Part shown: positions 42,191-52,439 of the stretch, piece after piece
Layout: each line of letters opens with the position of its first letter
Position numbering within the stretch: the first letter of the stretch is position 1
Assembly: GCF_949628215.1 (NCBI RefSeq)
Contig: NC_134283.1
Coordinates: forward strand, 3,713,610-3,777,609
DNA length: 64,000 nt
Direction of reading: 5' to 3'
Source of the DNA: Phalacrocorax aristotelis
Taxonomy: Eukaryota > Chordata > Aves > Suliformes > Phalacrocoracidae
The notes under the pieces: model-generated
Told to the model about the DNA's origin: nothing
The model's input: only the letters and a program-made list of their open reading frames with translations
The model's database searches: none
Made by a program: the position numbers and the translations under genes

Positions 42191-42599
42191 ACCTATTTCA
42201 AGCATATTCTAGTATGGTAAGGTTAAGGATAAAAATCAACTGTAAGAAAGGTACAGTTTTAAAAGCAGCAGGATTAAAGGCAGCAGTTAAAGCCAATAGA
42301 GCTGGAAAAAAAAAAAAAAAGGTGCAAAGGGTAGCTTTGCTGCTCTAAAAAAAAAAATAAATCGAAATAATAGTCAAATAAATGCAGACAAGCCCAACAA
42401 CAGAAAACCCGAAGCAAATAAAAGCAAGTGGAACAGCTTTCCGTGTTTACTTTTCTTTCTGCAGTTGGATCCCTTGTCGTAGCCACAAGAACTGCAAGGA
42501 TAGGACGCGAAATGGGAAATAAAAGACAGGAAAAAGAAAAAAAAAAAAAAAAAGAAAAAATTTTTAAAGCAATTTAAGGCAAAGGAAGCAAATCCAAAG

Positions 42600-44000
42600 C
42601 CTCCAGCCTGGGCCAGCGGCGCTGGCGGAGCAGCAGCTCTGCAGAGCAGCGGTGCCGCTTCCCCCTGCCCAGGCTCCGTCCCAGGAGCCCGGCGGGTTTT
42701 TGCGAGGCAGAAGCTCGGAGCGGGGAAGGGGATGGTGCAAACCCCGGCCTCGGAGGGGAGGAAGAGGAAGAGGAGGAGGGTTTCGGGACGGGGAGAGGGA
42801 AGAGAAAAAGTCCAGTACATACAGCTCGATGAGTCCCCCAGCCTCCGCTTCTCTCTCTCCGCTTAAGTCAAAAAGGAAATGCGGCGCTTTTTTTTTTTTT
42901 TTTTTGCTTTTTTTTTTTTCAGAGTCACAAAATGAACCATCAGGAAGTTGGCAAAATCTCTAACTAAACAATCAATCGAGGAAATGCAACAAATTCGCGC
43001 GGGCCGTGCGCTTTGGCAGGGAGGGGAGCCAGGGCCGGAGCGCAGTCCCCGCGCAGCCCCCGCGCAGCCCCCGCGCACCGCCGGCAGGTCTCCGAACCCC
43101 AGCACCTTCTCATTGCTGTATTTTTACCCCAAGGAAAGGATCTCTCGGGTCAAACCCGGGGCCGGAGCAGGACGCGGACCCCCGGCATTATCTCCCGCGG
43201 GTGCGGCCGCCCAGTTTGGCTCATTCTGGCCGAGCAGGGCAGGGGCGGGGGGTGCCGGCCGGGCTCCCCCCCCATCCCAGCCCTCCCCGAGAACTGCCTG
43301 CGCGGCAGAAATACCGACATCAGCCCATCTGTCCCCAAAACGAGCTAAAAGGTAGCTCCGCGTACACCCGCGCAGGGTGCCCAGCCCTTGCCCAGGAATT
43401 ATCTTCCCTTCCCACGGGCTGGGATGAGCGGGATGGAGAAACGAGCAAGTTCCGCGCTGGTGTTTCTTCTAAATCAGCGTTTCGCACAAGGATGATGAGT
43501 GTTAGGAGGGAGAGGGGTGGGTTTTTTGCACAGCTATCGCCCCTGCTTTTCCTAAGTTTTCCCCAATTCGCCCGTTCATCCCAGTCCCCGTCCCGTCCCC
43601 CCTCTTTTTTTTTTCCCCGTTTCGAAACGATGGTCCCTGCCCGCTGACACGGACCGAGAGGTTTCCCCCTCCTCCTTACGTAAAACAAGCAAATAAGTGA
43701 ATCAACACGAGTCACGGCAGCCAAGCAGCCCGCCCTGCTGCCGCCCGCGCATCGCCGCGGGGTGCGCTGGCTCCTTTAGGCTCCCGTCTGGGCGAAGGAA
43801 ACCCCCCAAGTCCCCGCAAAGGGGTTTCTTCTTCCTGGGGGGACTCGGCCAGATGCTGCTGAAGGCGGCTGGAGACACACACCCCTCCCCTCCCCACCCC
43901 GGGAGGGTGCCGGGGACCGGGAGTGGGGGAGCCCCGGGGCAAAGGGACCTGTGCTACCCACCCCACACGCCCCCCCAGAAATGCGGGCCACGCTCCGGGG
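42600..44000. promoter_or_regulatory. Main CpG island
   Basis: By eye there are about 40 CpGs in the 420 bp from 42961 to 43380, with high GC content and long CpG-dense words. The density stays high to about 43.8 kb. Vertebrate CpG islands of this kind normally mark promoters, often of developmental regulators. The strand and the transcript cannot be read from the sequence. A polypyrimidine run ending in CAG at 42889-42920 resembles a 3' splice site but has no supporting exon. The open frames inside (up to 213 codons) are the usual result of few stop codons in GC-rich DNA. Confidence 0.75.
43040..43080. repeat. Tandem 11-bp GC-rich repeat, 3 full copies
   Basis: Three consecutive copies of GCGCAGYCCCC start at 43040, 43051 and 43062, and a partial fourth (GCGCACCG) starts at 43073. 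The first copy differs from the next two by one base. The array lies in the densest part of the CpG island. Confidence 0.9.
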
Positions 44001-44699
44001 TCACTGCTAAAAGCAACACAACTCCGTATTTTTTAATAAAGAGCGTTCTCTTGCGAGCTGGCTGCTTTCCACCCACCCCACGGATGAGCTGGCTCTGTAA
44101 ACACTGAATAGAAGATTAACACTGCTGTTATAACCTCATAGAGAGATCTGTGCTCTCTGAAAGCTTTTACTGCTGCTGATCTATGGGCTCCAGAATAGCT
44201 CTTTTGTTTTAAGGGTGACAACAGCCCCGAGCCCTGCCATCTTAGCGCAGCATCCTCTGCCCCGGCCCCTCTCCAGCACCCTCCCTCCCTGCCTGGAGGC
44301 ACCAGGCTCTGGGTGTCACCTCCCAAGCCGAAAGAGCGGCTGCAGAAATGCGGCTGGGGGGGGGTGGGTTAATTTTTTTTTTTTCTAAATAAAAAATTAT
44401 TATTTTTATGGGTGATACTTTTAATTTGGCAGCTGAGAAGAGCTCGTAACAAATGACAAACGCGAGCTGCCAGCAAGGTTTTCCCAGCAGACACCGGCCT
44501 GTTCGCAAGAGCCCCTTTACTGACCGCTTAAATCTGGGGAAGGGAAAAAAACCCCAGCGCTATCTGCAAGTGGGGAGCGCGGGTAATTTATTGTAGAAGC
44601 TTAGTTCAAAGGTACTGCTCTGCAGCGATGTTAATTGAGCTCTGTATCTGTGAGAAGGCGGGGAAAAGCTGGCAATGGCAAGTTCATTTGCCCAGAATT
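44001..44699. other. CpG-poorer spacer within the CpG domain
   Basis: The CpG density drops and AT-rich runs appear, for example the T run near 44370-44385. No gene, RNA or repeat was recognised. Confidence 0.5.
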
Positions 44700-44965
44700 A
44701 CACAAAACCACGTCCCGGGGGAAGCTGCGGCCGCCCGGGAGAGATGCGGGATGGGGCGGGGGGGACGACTTGGGCTTTTCGCTTTTGCCAAAATACCGCC
44801 AAGAGTTGGGGGGTGTGTAGGGGGAGGATGAAGAGCAAATGAGGAGGAAGAGAGTGGAGGAAGAGCCGAGCGCCCCGGGCCGGGCAGAGCCGAGCACAGG
44901 CGGGCAGCCGCGGCTGGAGCAGCCGGCGGACCACCGCAGCCTCCCTCCATCCCTCACTGTCACCC
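44700..44965. promoter_or_regulatory. Second CpG island
   Basis: CpG is again dense, as in AGCTGCGGCCGCCCGGGAG and GAGCGCCCCGGGCCGGGC. It ends shortly before a 25-G run and a long polypurine tract. It could be a second promoter or the other half of one island divided by the spacer at 44.0-44.7 kb. Direction of transcription is not determinable. Confidence 0.65.
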
Positions 44966-45036
44966 GCCTGCGCGCCCAGCTCAGCCTCCAGAAAAAGTAG
45001 TTAGTTAGGAGAAAAGAAGTTGAAGTAAGAACAAGC

Positions 45037-45061
45037 GGGGGGGGGGGGGGGGGGGGGGGGG
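45037..45061 (+). repeat. G25 homopolymer run
   Basis: Twenty-five consecutive G residues. Runs of this length are slippage-prone and can form G-quadruplexes. The exact length may be a sequencing artefact. Confidence 0.9.
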
Positions 45062-45469
45062 AAGAAAAGAAAAAAAAGAAAAAAAGAAAAGGAAAAAGGC
45101 AAAAATAAAAGAAAAAGAAAAAGAAAAAGAAAAAGGAAAAAGCAAAGAAAGAACGAGAGAAAGACAGAAAGAGAGAAAGGAAGAAAGAAAGAGAGAAAGA
45201 GAGAAAGAAAGAGAGAGAGAAAGGAAGGAAGAAAGAGAGAAAGGAAGAAAGAAAGAGAGAAAGAGAGAAAGAAAGAGAGACAGATGAGAGAAAGAAGAGA
45301 GAAGAGGAAGGAAGGAAAGAAAGAAGGAAGGAAGGAAGGAAGGAAGGAAGGAAGGAAGGAAGGAGGAAGGCAAGGAAGGAAGGAGAGGAAGGAAGGAAGG
45401 AAGGGAGGGAGGAAGGAAGGAAGGGAGGGAGGGAGGGAGGGAGGGAGGGAGGAGGGAGGAAGGAAGGAA

Positions 45470-45500
<31 letters not shown>

Positions 45501-45509
45501 AGAAAGAAA

Positions 45510-45550
<41 letters not shown>

Positions 45551-45551
45551 A

Positions 45552-45633
<82 letters not shown>

Positions 45634-45684
45634 AAAGAAAAGAAAGAAAGAAAGAAAGAAAAGAAAGAAAGAAAAGAAAGAAAG
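45062..45684 (+). repeat. Composite polypurine tract
   Basis: Almost pure purine over 623 bp, with a segmented motif. A GAAAAA-type zone runs to about 45148, mixed GAAA/GAGA to about 45290, GGAA and then GGGA units from about 45307 to 45465, and GAAA units again to 45684. The plus and minus frames across it translate only as lysine/glutamate/arginine or phenylalanine/serine/leucine peptides. It separates the second CpG island from the next CNE-like block. Confidence 0.95.
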
Positions 45685-45799
45685 CAAAAAGCAGTTCTGC
45701 CTCCCCCCACCCCCTCACAAACAAGATCTTCACATAGTAAAATGTTTCCTTGGGTAAGGATTTTCCCCCATATCGTTTTACCCCCCTCGATCCCTTTTG

Positions 45800-46130
45800 G
45801 TAAATCCCTGTAATGCAGCGCACGTTTGGGGTCCCCCCCGTTCCCCTCCCCGGCTCGCCCTTGCCGAGCAATACCTGGCATAAGCTCGCTTGAGGATGCT
45901 GGTTTGACCACTCAACCCTCTGACAGCGACACCGGGGCATTTAAAACCGATATAAAAATCGGAATAAACCAGCAGATCGAAGTTGGAGCGCCCGGAAAAA
46001 CCGTCAGACGTTGCCAGGATAGGCTTTACCTTGCTGAGACGCTACAAATTGCTGCTACGGACACTTCGGAGACCTTTAAAATCCCTTCATTAGCTATTTG
46101 ATGCATTTGACATCCGAGCTCATTGTACCC
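45800..46130. other. CpG-retaining, CNE-like block
   Basis: Complex sequence with many CpGs (CCTTGCCGAGC, GCGACACCGGGGC, AAACCGATATAAAAATCGG) and no repeat character. AACCGATATAAAAATCGG also has weak dyad symmetry around ATATAAAAAT. It may be an enhancer or a distal part of the promoter region. A 91-codon plus frame crosses it without recognisable content. Confidence 0.3.
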
Positions 46131-46369
46131 CCGAGGCGTCCAAAACCTTGAAAACCAAATTTTATTAACCTAATAAAACGCACACACACAAAATTCGGGG
46201 GAAAATTTAAGAATCAAGAAAGGAAAGAAAAAAACAAAAACAAAACCAAAACCGAACCATGACGAGTTTCTGGTGATTTTTCAGGTCGGATTAAATGTGG
46301 GGGAGTCGAACTATTTATTTGTCAGAATAGGATTTGTGGCTTTTTTTTTAACTTAGACGATTAGTTTAT

Positions 46370-46700
46370 AGCGGAATTGCTTTGTGAAAGAAATCGAGCA
46401 TCCGGTTTACACTCATACCTGACAAGCTGTCTTCGTTTCCATCTTCATGATATATTTCCCCTCTTCCTTGATTCCTGCATTATGCAATAACTCAGTCATT
46501 TTTATGAACAAAGGGCAAATATAATGAGAAACATTACAGCAGCACTGTGTATTTTCTGCCCACTAGCAGAGCCGTTTGCATGCAATATATTTTGTTTCCA
46601 GCCAAAACTAACGATCTTAACGTCTTGCATGATGGGAAAGGACGTATTTACAGTGTGGCCATTGTACGTCGGGATATTGGGGCTTTTCTGTGCCATAAAC
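46370..46700. other. Possible conserved non-coding element
   Basis: Complex, repeat-free sequence with octamer-like (TTTGCATGCAAT) and SOX-like (GAACAAAGGG) words and TGCATTATGCAATAA. The texture is that of a conserved enhancer, which needs an alignment to confirm. Frames of up to 169 codons run out of it into a poly(A) and AT-rich stretch and are not credible genes. Confidence 0.3.
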
Positions 46701-47139
46701 ATCACCTGGGCGGGGGTCCCGGCGCCGCTTCCCACCCCTTTGCGGACAGCATCCCTCCTCCGGCAGCATCAGGGGGAAGGGGTCCAGATGTTTTCCCCCT
46801 GTTTTTCTTTTCCGCAAAGAGAATTTTTCACGGAAAAAAAAAAAAGAGAGAGAGAGAAAGAAAATAAGAAGAATAAGAATAAAATAATTTTTAAAAAATA
46901 TCACTTTTGTGATCGCTTTGACCCAAGAAATCTAAACAAGCTCCGAGCTCTCTCAAACCAGCTGAGATCCAGCTGCAGCCGCCTCTCCCCTGCACAGGGC
47001 TTTCGGTGCCCAGCGCACACGTTGCTCCCTTAAAGCAGAGTGTCTTTTTTTTCTATCAGAACCCCCTAAAGCGCTTGTTTCCACCCAAAAGTCGCGCGTG
47101 GGCTCTGCGGGCACGGCCGTGCTCTCGGCACGGCGTGCT
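46701..47139. other. Mixed-composition non-coding stretch
   Basis: A short GC-rich part (46705-46800), a GAGA-rich run at about 46840-46862, and an AT-rich part are followed by a CpG-rich patch at 47085-47145 with GTCGCGCGTGG and GGCACGGCCGTGC. No gene or repeat family recognised. Confidence 0.5.
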
Positions 47140-47640
47140 CCCCGCCGCAGGTAACCCTTCGCACCGCAATTGAAGCATAAGTGCCATAAACCCAGTAGCC
47201 ATTAGCAACTGGTAAAGAAGTGTGCGGACTGTAAAGCTAAGTGGTGTATCCTTTAGATAAGGGCTTATCTCTATAGCCATTAAACCCACGCTCGCCTCTT
47301 TAGCATGTAGAGAGGCTAGGGTGTCGACTCCTATAGGAAAATATTTATCTAGTCCCTTCTGGACAGGAGGATTGAATCCAGCCTGGCTTGATTGCCCAGG
47401 AGAAACCCAGTTCTTGTTTTTGTTTGGTGGCTTGTAATGCCGTGGATTAAATTCCTTAAAAGCTTGCTGTTTGCCCACAAAACAGATAAAAGATAATCTG
47501 GGTGGAGTGACTGGAGTCTTAGTACATGGTGTCTTTTCTGTCATTCCTTCTTGGTAAAGTTCCTCATCTGACCACATGCACAGGCTGATGATAAAAGCAA
47601 GTTTTATATATGCATTCCAGAAAAAGGAAAAAAGGCAAAC
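47140..47640. promoter_or_regulatory. Probable enhancer-like block with clustered GATA motifs
   Basis: Five AGATAA/TTATCT hexamers lie at 47255, 47265, 47345, 47484 and 47491. The first two form a perfect 7-bp inverted repeat with a 2-bp spacer (AGATAAG-GG-CTTATCT, 47255-47270). GATA factors bind WGATAR, so paired inverted sites suggest dimeric or multi-finger binding. The block is complex and repeat-free. A minus-strand frame of 197 codons crosses it (47056-47649). It has no recognisable domain, and its distal part is CpG-island-like sequence, so a coding role is unlikely but not excluded. Confidence 0.4.
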
Positions 47641-48149
47641 AGGACCCAATCCTGCCAGGTGTCACTGAGGCTGGAGCACGCAGGATCAGGTCCATGTGGT
47701 CCAGCTGAGCTAAAAGTAACGCCAGCAGCAAGTCTCTCTCGGATCTGAGCGTCGCTCGGCTCGGCCCTGGAGACGGACCCAGCAAGGAGGCAGCTGGGGA
47801 GAAACCCCTCCGAGCTGGCACTGGTCTACACCGCTTGCCTGACCCGCGTTGTTAGGGCGGGTCAGAAAGCACTGTGGTGTGAGCTGCATGGATTAGGGAG
47901 AATTAGCAAGATTTAGGTCCTGATCCCGTATTCTCAGTCTTTCTCCTTGGCAGAGCCTGATCTACCAAAGGATGCTCTCATGCAGTATGGACTGCGGGGT
48001 ACGAGAGACCTGGAATACCAGACTTTTATTAACACGACAGCAGCAGCAAAAACTAGTCTAGGAGATAACTAGAAAGGTGTTCTGTTATTTTTTTCTTGGT
48101 TCTTTTGCAATTCCTATAAACTTCAAAGTTTCACACAAAGATTAGCAGC

Positions 48150-48280
48150 ATTAGTTTTCATTTATATAGATGAGGAAACTGAGGTACTAGGAAAAATAAT
48201 GTTTATCCAAGGTGCAATTTCCAGCAGTAAAGAGCAGGATTAAAACACAGGTTATTTGCACCCCAGCCTGGTACGCTCAT
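48150..48280 (-). repeat. MIR-type SINE relic, minus strand
   Basis: On the plus strand ATAGATGAGGAAACTGAGGT is followed by ATCCAAGGTGCAATTTCCAG, AGCAGGATTAAAACACAGGT and ACCCCAGCCTGGTACGCTC. This matches the reverse complement of MIR: ACAGATGAGGAAACTGAGGC, CCCAAGGTCACACAGC, GCCGGGATTCGAACCCAGG and CTCCAGAGCCCGTGCTC. It is the best preserved old SINE in the window. The following part at about 48318-48345 (TACTGAAGTCGATGGAAATT) resembles another old repeat. Confidence 0.8.
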
Positions 48281-49249
48281 ACCGAAGCCACACTGACTTT
48301 CAGGTAAAACCCTCTCTCTGGTTCTTACTGAAGTCGATGGAAATTTTAGCACCGGCTTCTGAAGAAAAGGCTGAGGAGGCTGGTAAATGTTCACTTGCTA
48401 TCGATCCTTTCTGAGCAGCACTCTTGTTTTTTAGCATAAGCAAAATCCCCCAGCCCCATCTGGGGCCCAGCATTCAGAGTGGGCGGGGAGGGGGCTGTAG
48501 AAAAATGGGAGCATTGGTATGCTTTGGTCCAGAAGGAAGTAAAATAATCAGTCTTCCAGGCAGCATTTTCAAACAGGGTACAGCTGCGACGTGAACCCTT
48601 CTCGCAACTGAAACGGTACATTTTAAGAAAGGTACCACTTGTGATCCATCCATAAAATCCTAAAATACAACAATTTTGCTGGCAGCAGAATGCGTAAGAG
48701 CAGCAGGCTGCATTATTCATGTGAAAGCCAAGTCATAACTTTCCATGATACGGCACACACAAAAGTCAGGGTTTAGACATGAGTAGAACTTTTACACACC
48801 TTAACTTAATCCCAGTATAATGATGCCAGATTACAAGAAAGAAGTTTTTTTTTTCAGTAGCTTTCAGCTTTGAGGATAAGGCTGCAGCTACTGCCTCGCT
48901 ATCTTCCTATCCTCCCCAGAAAGCAGGGGGAAATTTTGCCACTGGGTTAAGTGAGAAGGGATGAAATCTCTTGATAAAATAACAATATTCCATTACAGAT
49001 GGTTTTGGCAAATTCCTGCCCTGTGTTTGCAGTTTGCCTTGCTTTAGTGATTATAATTTGGGTGCAGGAATTCTCCTTAGCTTCATCATCAAAGCCATAT
49101 AAGCCAAAAAATGCAGCATCAGGGCATCCTCCTGCCGCTCATGGCCATGAGATTTGAGGGCGCCAGATACTAGGCGAGAGAAGCTCTTTTAGGCCAAACC
49201 TACAAAGGCGTCCTCTGTGGGCTATGGGAAATTAGATGCCTAAAGCAGG
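48281..49249. other. Non-coding stretch, no gene recognised
   Basis: Unique sequence with a short T run at 48845-48854. A part at 48960-49110 is complex and ends in CCATATAAGCC, one base from a serum response element core; it may be conserved. No coding frame above 109 codons. Confidence 0.5.
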
Positions 49250-49810
49250 TGGGCACAGCCACGCGGGTCTGGTCCCCCTGTGCCTACATTTGAGGTTGTC
49301 GATGTGCATTTAGCTGCGCTTCCCACGGGTCTCATCTGTTATCTCACCGTCTTTACCTGGCGCTCTCATTGCAGTAAGCGGGATGACTGACTGCTAAGAT
49401 TGAACTACAATAGGATTTTTCTCACCCAAAATGTTATTCCTGAGGGCCTCTGACAGCTCCCTTCTGTGATCCCATAAAAGCCACCCCCCTTTCTGGTCCT
49501 CTCCTGCGTTTGGTCTTGGCAAAGGTGCTAAATAATAAACGAATGGGCCAATAAGTGGTTTATTGCCATCACTCATTTGGGATCCACAATGGCCCCGAGT
49601 ACCCCCTGCCCCGTAGTCACATTAGATTGTGTTAGCCCTCAGCCTGCCACAGAAAGGTCCATTTCATATATTTCTGTGCTTTCAAAGAAAAAAAGTGCCA
49701 AGGAAGGACATCAATTTTCCTGCCACTCAATATTTCAGGCCATAATTGCTGACTTGTTGAGTGCAACACAAGCCAGCAGGATTCCAAAGGCTCCAGATGA
49801 TTTTATGGTT
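49250..49810. other. Probable conserved non-coding element
   Basis: Complex, repeat-free sequence directly before the polypyrimidine tract. It contains a 17-bp inverted repeat CAATAA-GTGGT-TTATTG at 49549-49565, whose arms match posterior-HOX-type TTTATTG/CAATAAA sites, and a nearby AAATAATAAACGAATG. The texture suggests an enhancer. No credible frame leaves it except those extended by the simple repeat. Confidence 0.33.
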
Positions 49811-49812
49811 TG

Positions 49813-50654
<842 letters not shown>

Positions 50655-51380
50655 GTTTGTAAGAAAAATGCTCAAAGCTAAAACAAAGCTTGGTTTTCAT
50701 GGCTGAAGTTTTAAAAGCCTAGAGAGCTTTCTGACTGGCCGGAGGAGCAAGCAGGGAGAAGAAATGAGCACAGCCAGAGGGAGCAGACATTGTGGTTCCA
50801 GTAAGTGCCCTTCTTCCAGGAGTATCTAGTCAATACGAACCAAAGAGCAATTGGCCCCACTCTAATGATCCATTTTTCATTAGGATGAATTTCCCAACTG
50901 GTCTCTTCCTTTCCTCCAGCTGCAGGTGGTTTCTGACCTGGAGACGGGGTTCAAGCGGCATCCAGCCAGGAGCGGCAAAGGCTCCGCTCCACCTGCCAAG
51001 CCGAGCGCATCCCGACTGGACGCAGGCGCTGCGCGCTCGGCTGCACGTCTCCGAGCTGTACCCTCTAGTGGACTCTGCGTGCATTGTCTTTCGGAAGAAA
51101 AAAACTGGGAGAAAGAGTTTTATATACAACTTCCATCTTCACCGAGCACACCGCTCCGCGACCTGCTGTGTTGGAGGGACATCCTCATTGCTTCTGTATC
51201 TTCCCCACTGAATAGGCTCCAGCCTGACATTTTTAAAAGGCATCTAAAAAACACAGTGCAAGAAAGAAAAACTCTGAAGCAAAACACCTTTTCCCCCTGT
51301 GGGAATAAACCTGAACATCTTCTGCATTTTCCAGGCATGAAAGGCCAGACAGAATTCCAGCCTAAAGCAAAGGACTAAAG
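50655..51380. other. Unique segment with a CpG-rich patch
   Basis: A small CpG-rich patch lies at about 50940-51060 (GGAGCGGCAAAGGCTCCGC, GGCGCTGCGCGCTCGGC). Overlapping frames of 139 and 150 codons on plus and 99 on minus cross the patch. None shows a domain. The plus frame of 150 codons ends at 51378 and is followed by AATAAA-free AT-rich sequence, so a terminal exon is not supported. Confidence 0.4.
51061..51071 (-). promoter_or_regulatory. CTCF-like core motif
   Basis: CCCTCTAGTGG fits the reverse CTCF core CCMYCTRSTGG at every position. The flanking GCGC-type bases of the full consensus are absent on the left. Single core matches occur by chance, so binding is only possible. Confidence 0.3.
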
Positions 51381-52229
51381 AAGAATTAATGTATTTTTTT
51401 TATATTTTATAACTGTATGGATCTTATTAAAAGTAATCTTCCTAAAATAATTCCCAGGCTGAACCACTCATTTTGTGGGGGAATATATAATGATAAAATA
51501 GTCTTGTGAATGGAACCAGTTCCATTATTCAGGGTTATGAAATTTAAACAATGAATGAAAAAAAGGTGAAAAAACACTTTCAGTTTGCCCTTTACCATCA
51601 TCACGCGGACTTTTAAGCCTGTCACATTTACAAACAATGCATATAAAGTTATGAAAATTCTGCCCAGATTTTAAAACAATGATAGTGACAGCACTTGGTT
51701 ATAAAAAGGAAATCCCGCATTAAGGGGAAAGTTTATATTATGTGTTAAAATTTCAAACAACTGCTTTTTTTATCCAGAGTTTTGACTTGGATTTTACTTT
51801 ACTTTAAATAGTGTAAGTTACACATATGGCAAATGTAGGGAAGAACAGTCCAGAGCTGAGCACTTAATAATGTACAGTGGGGAGAAGGAGAGAGGAAAAA
51901 CAGTGATAAAATACACCCAGATATTAAAAAAAATCCCATTACCCAGTGTTATCACTCCTCCACTGATCTACAAAACCAGACAAAAAAAGTAAATTCCTCG
52001 TCATTTGGGTATATCCAGGTAGCTCGGCTCCACAGGCAGCCCAAGAAATCATCACTGTCAGATTGCTCTGTGTTAGAAAGACCCAAGAAGATTAAACCAG
52101 ATTCAGATGCTGATATGATTTTCCCGGGACTTTGCAAGTACCGAGATCAGCTCGTCCCCATGTGTTGGGCTGGGACTTTTTTTTTTTTTAGATTTGTCTT
52201 TTTCCCCTTTTATTTGCCTTTTAATGTTG
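51381..52229. other. Non-coding AT-rich stretch, nothing recognised
   Basis: AT-rich unique sequence with several ATTAAAAG and AATAATG words. Frames stay below 80 codons except one running into the CR1 copy downstream. No feature recognised. Confidence 0.55.
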
Positions 52230-52395
52230 GGTTTGTGCTCCTCAGCAAACAAGGCGCCGCGTGTGCGCGGGCACGCGTGACCGGGGGGACTCTGTCCATG
52301 GTACCGCCCGCGGGGCCGCCCGCAGCCTCCCAGCACCGCGACCACCCACTCACCCACTCCCGCCGCCGGCACGTGGCCTTAGTTCCACTCCCCGG
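52230..52395. promoter_or_regulatory. Short CpG-rich patch next to the CR1 copy
   Basis: CpG is dense (GGCGCCGCGTGTGCGCGGGC, GCCCGCGGGGCCGCCCGC) over about 160 bp and stops just before the CR1 fragment. It is too short for a typical CpG island, but its density is similar to the island at 43 kb. It may be a small unmethylated element or GC-rich DNA of other origin. No transcript assigned. Confidence 0.4.
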
Positions 52396-52439
52396 CCCAC
52401 ACGAGGCACCAGATTTTACTTGTATAGCAGCTGTGCTGG

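Noticed and set aside
43006..43647. 213-codon plus frame in the CpG island
   Set aside because: GC-rich DNA has few stops. The product is a proline/arginine/serine-rich peptide typical of spurious island frames, and two other frames are open over the same stretch.
44631..45940. Minus frames of 426, 311 and 228 codons and a plus frame of 157 codons
   Set aside because: All owe their length to the polypurine tract at 45062-45684. The non-repetitive ends lie in CpG-island or flanking sequence without a domain.
47160..47640. Nuclear mitochondrial insertion
   Set aside because: Words such as CCTCTACATGC-type strings looked mitochondrial at first, but no continuous match to a remembered bird mitochondrial gene or rRNA could be found.
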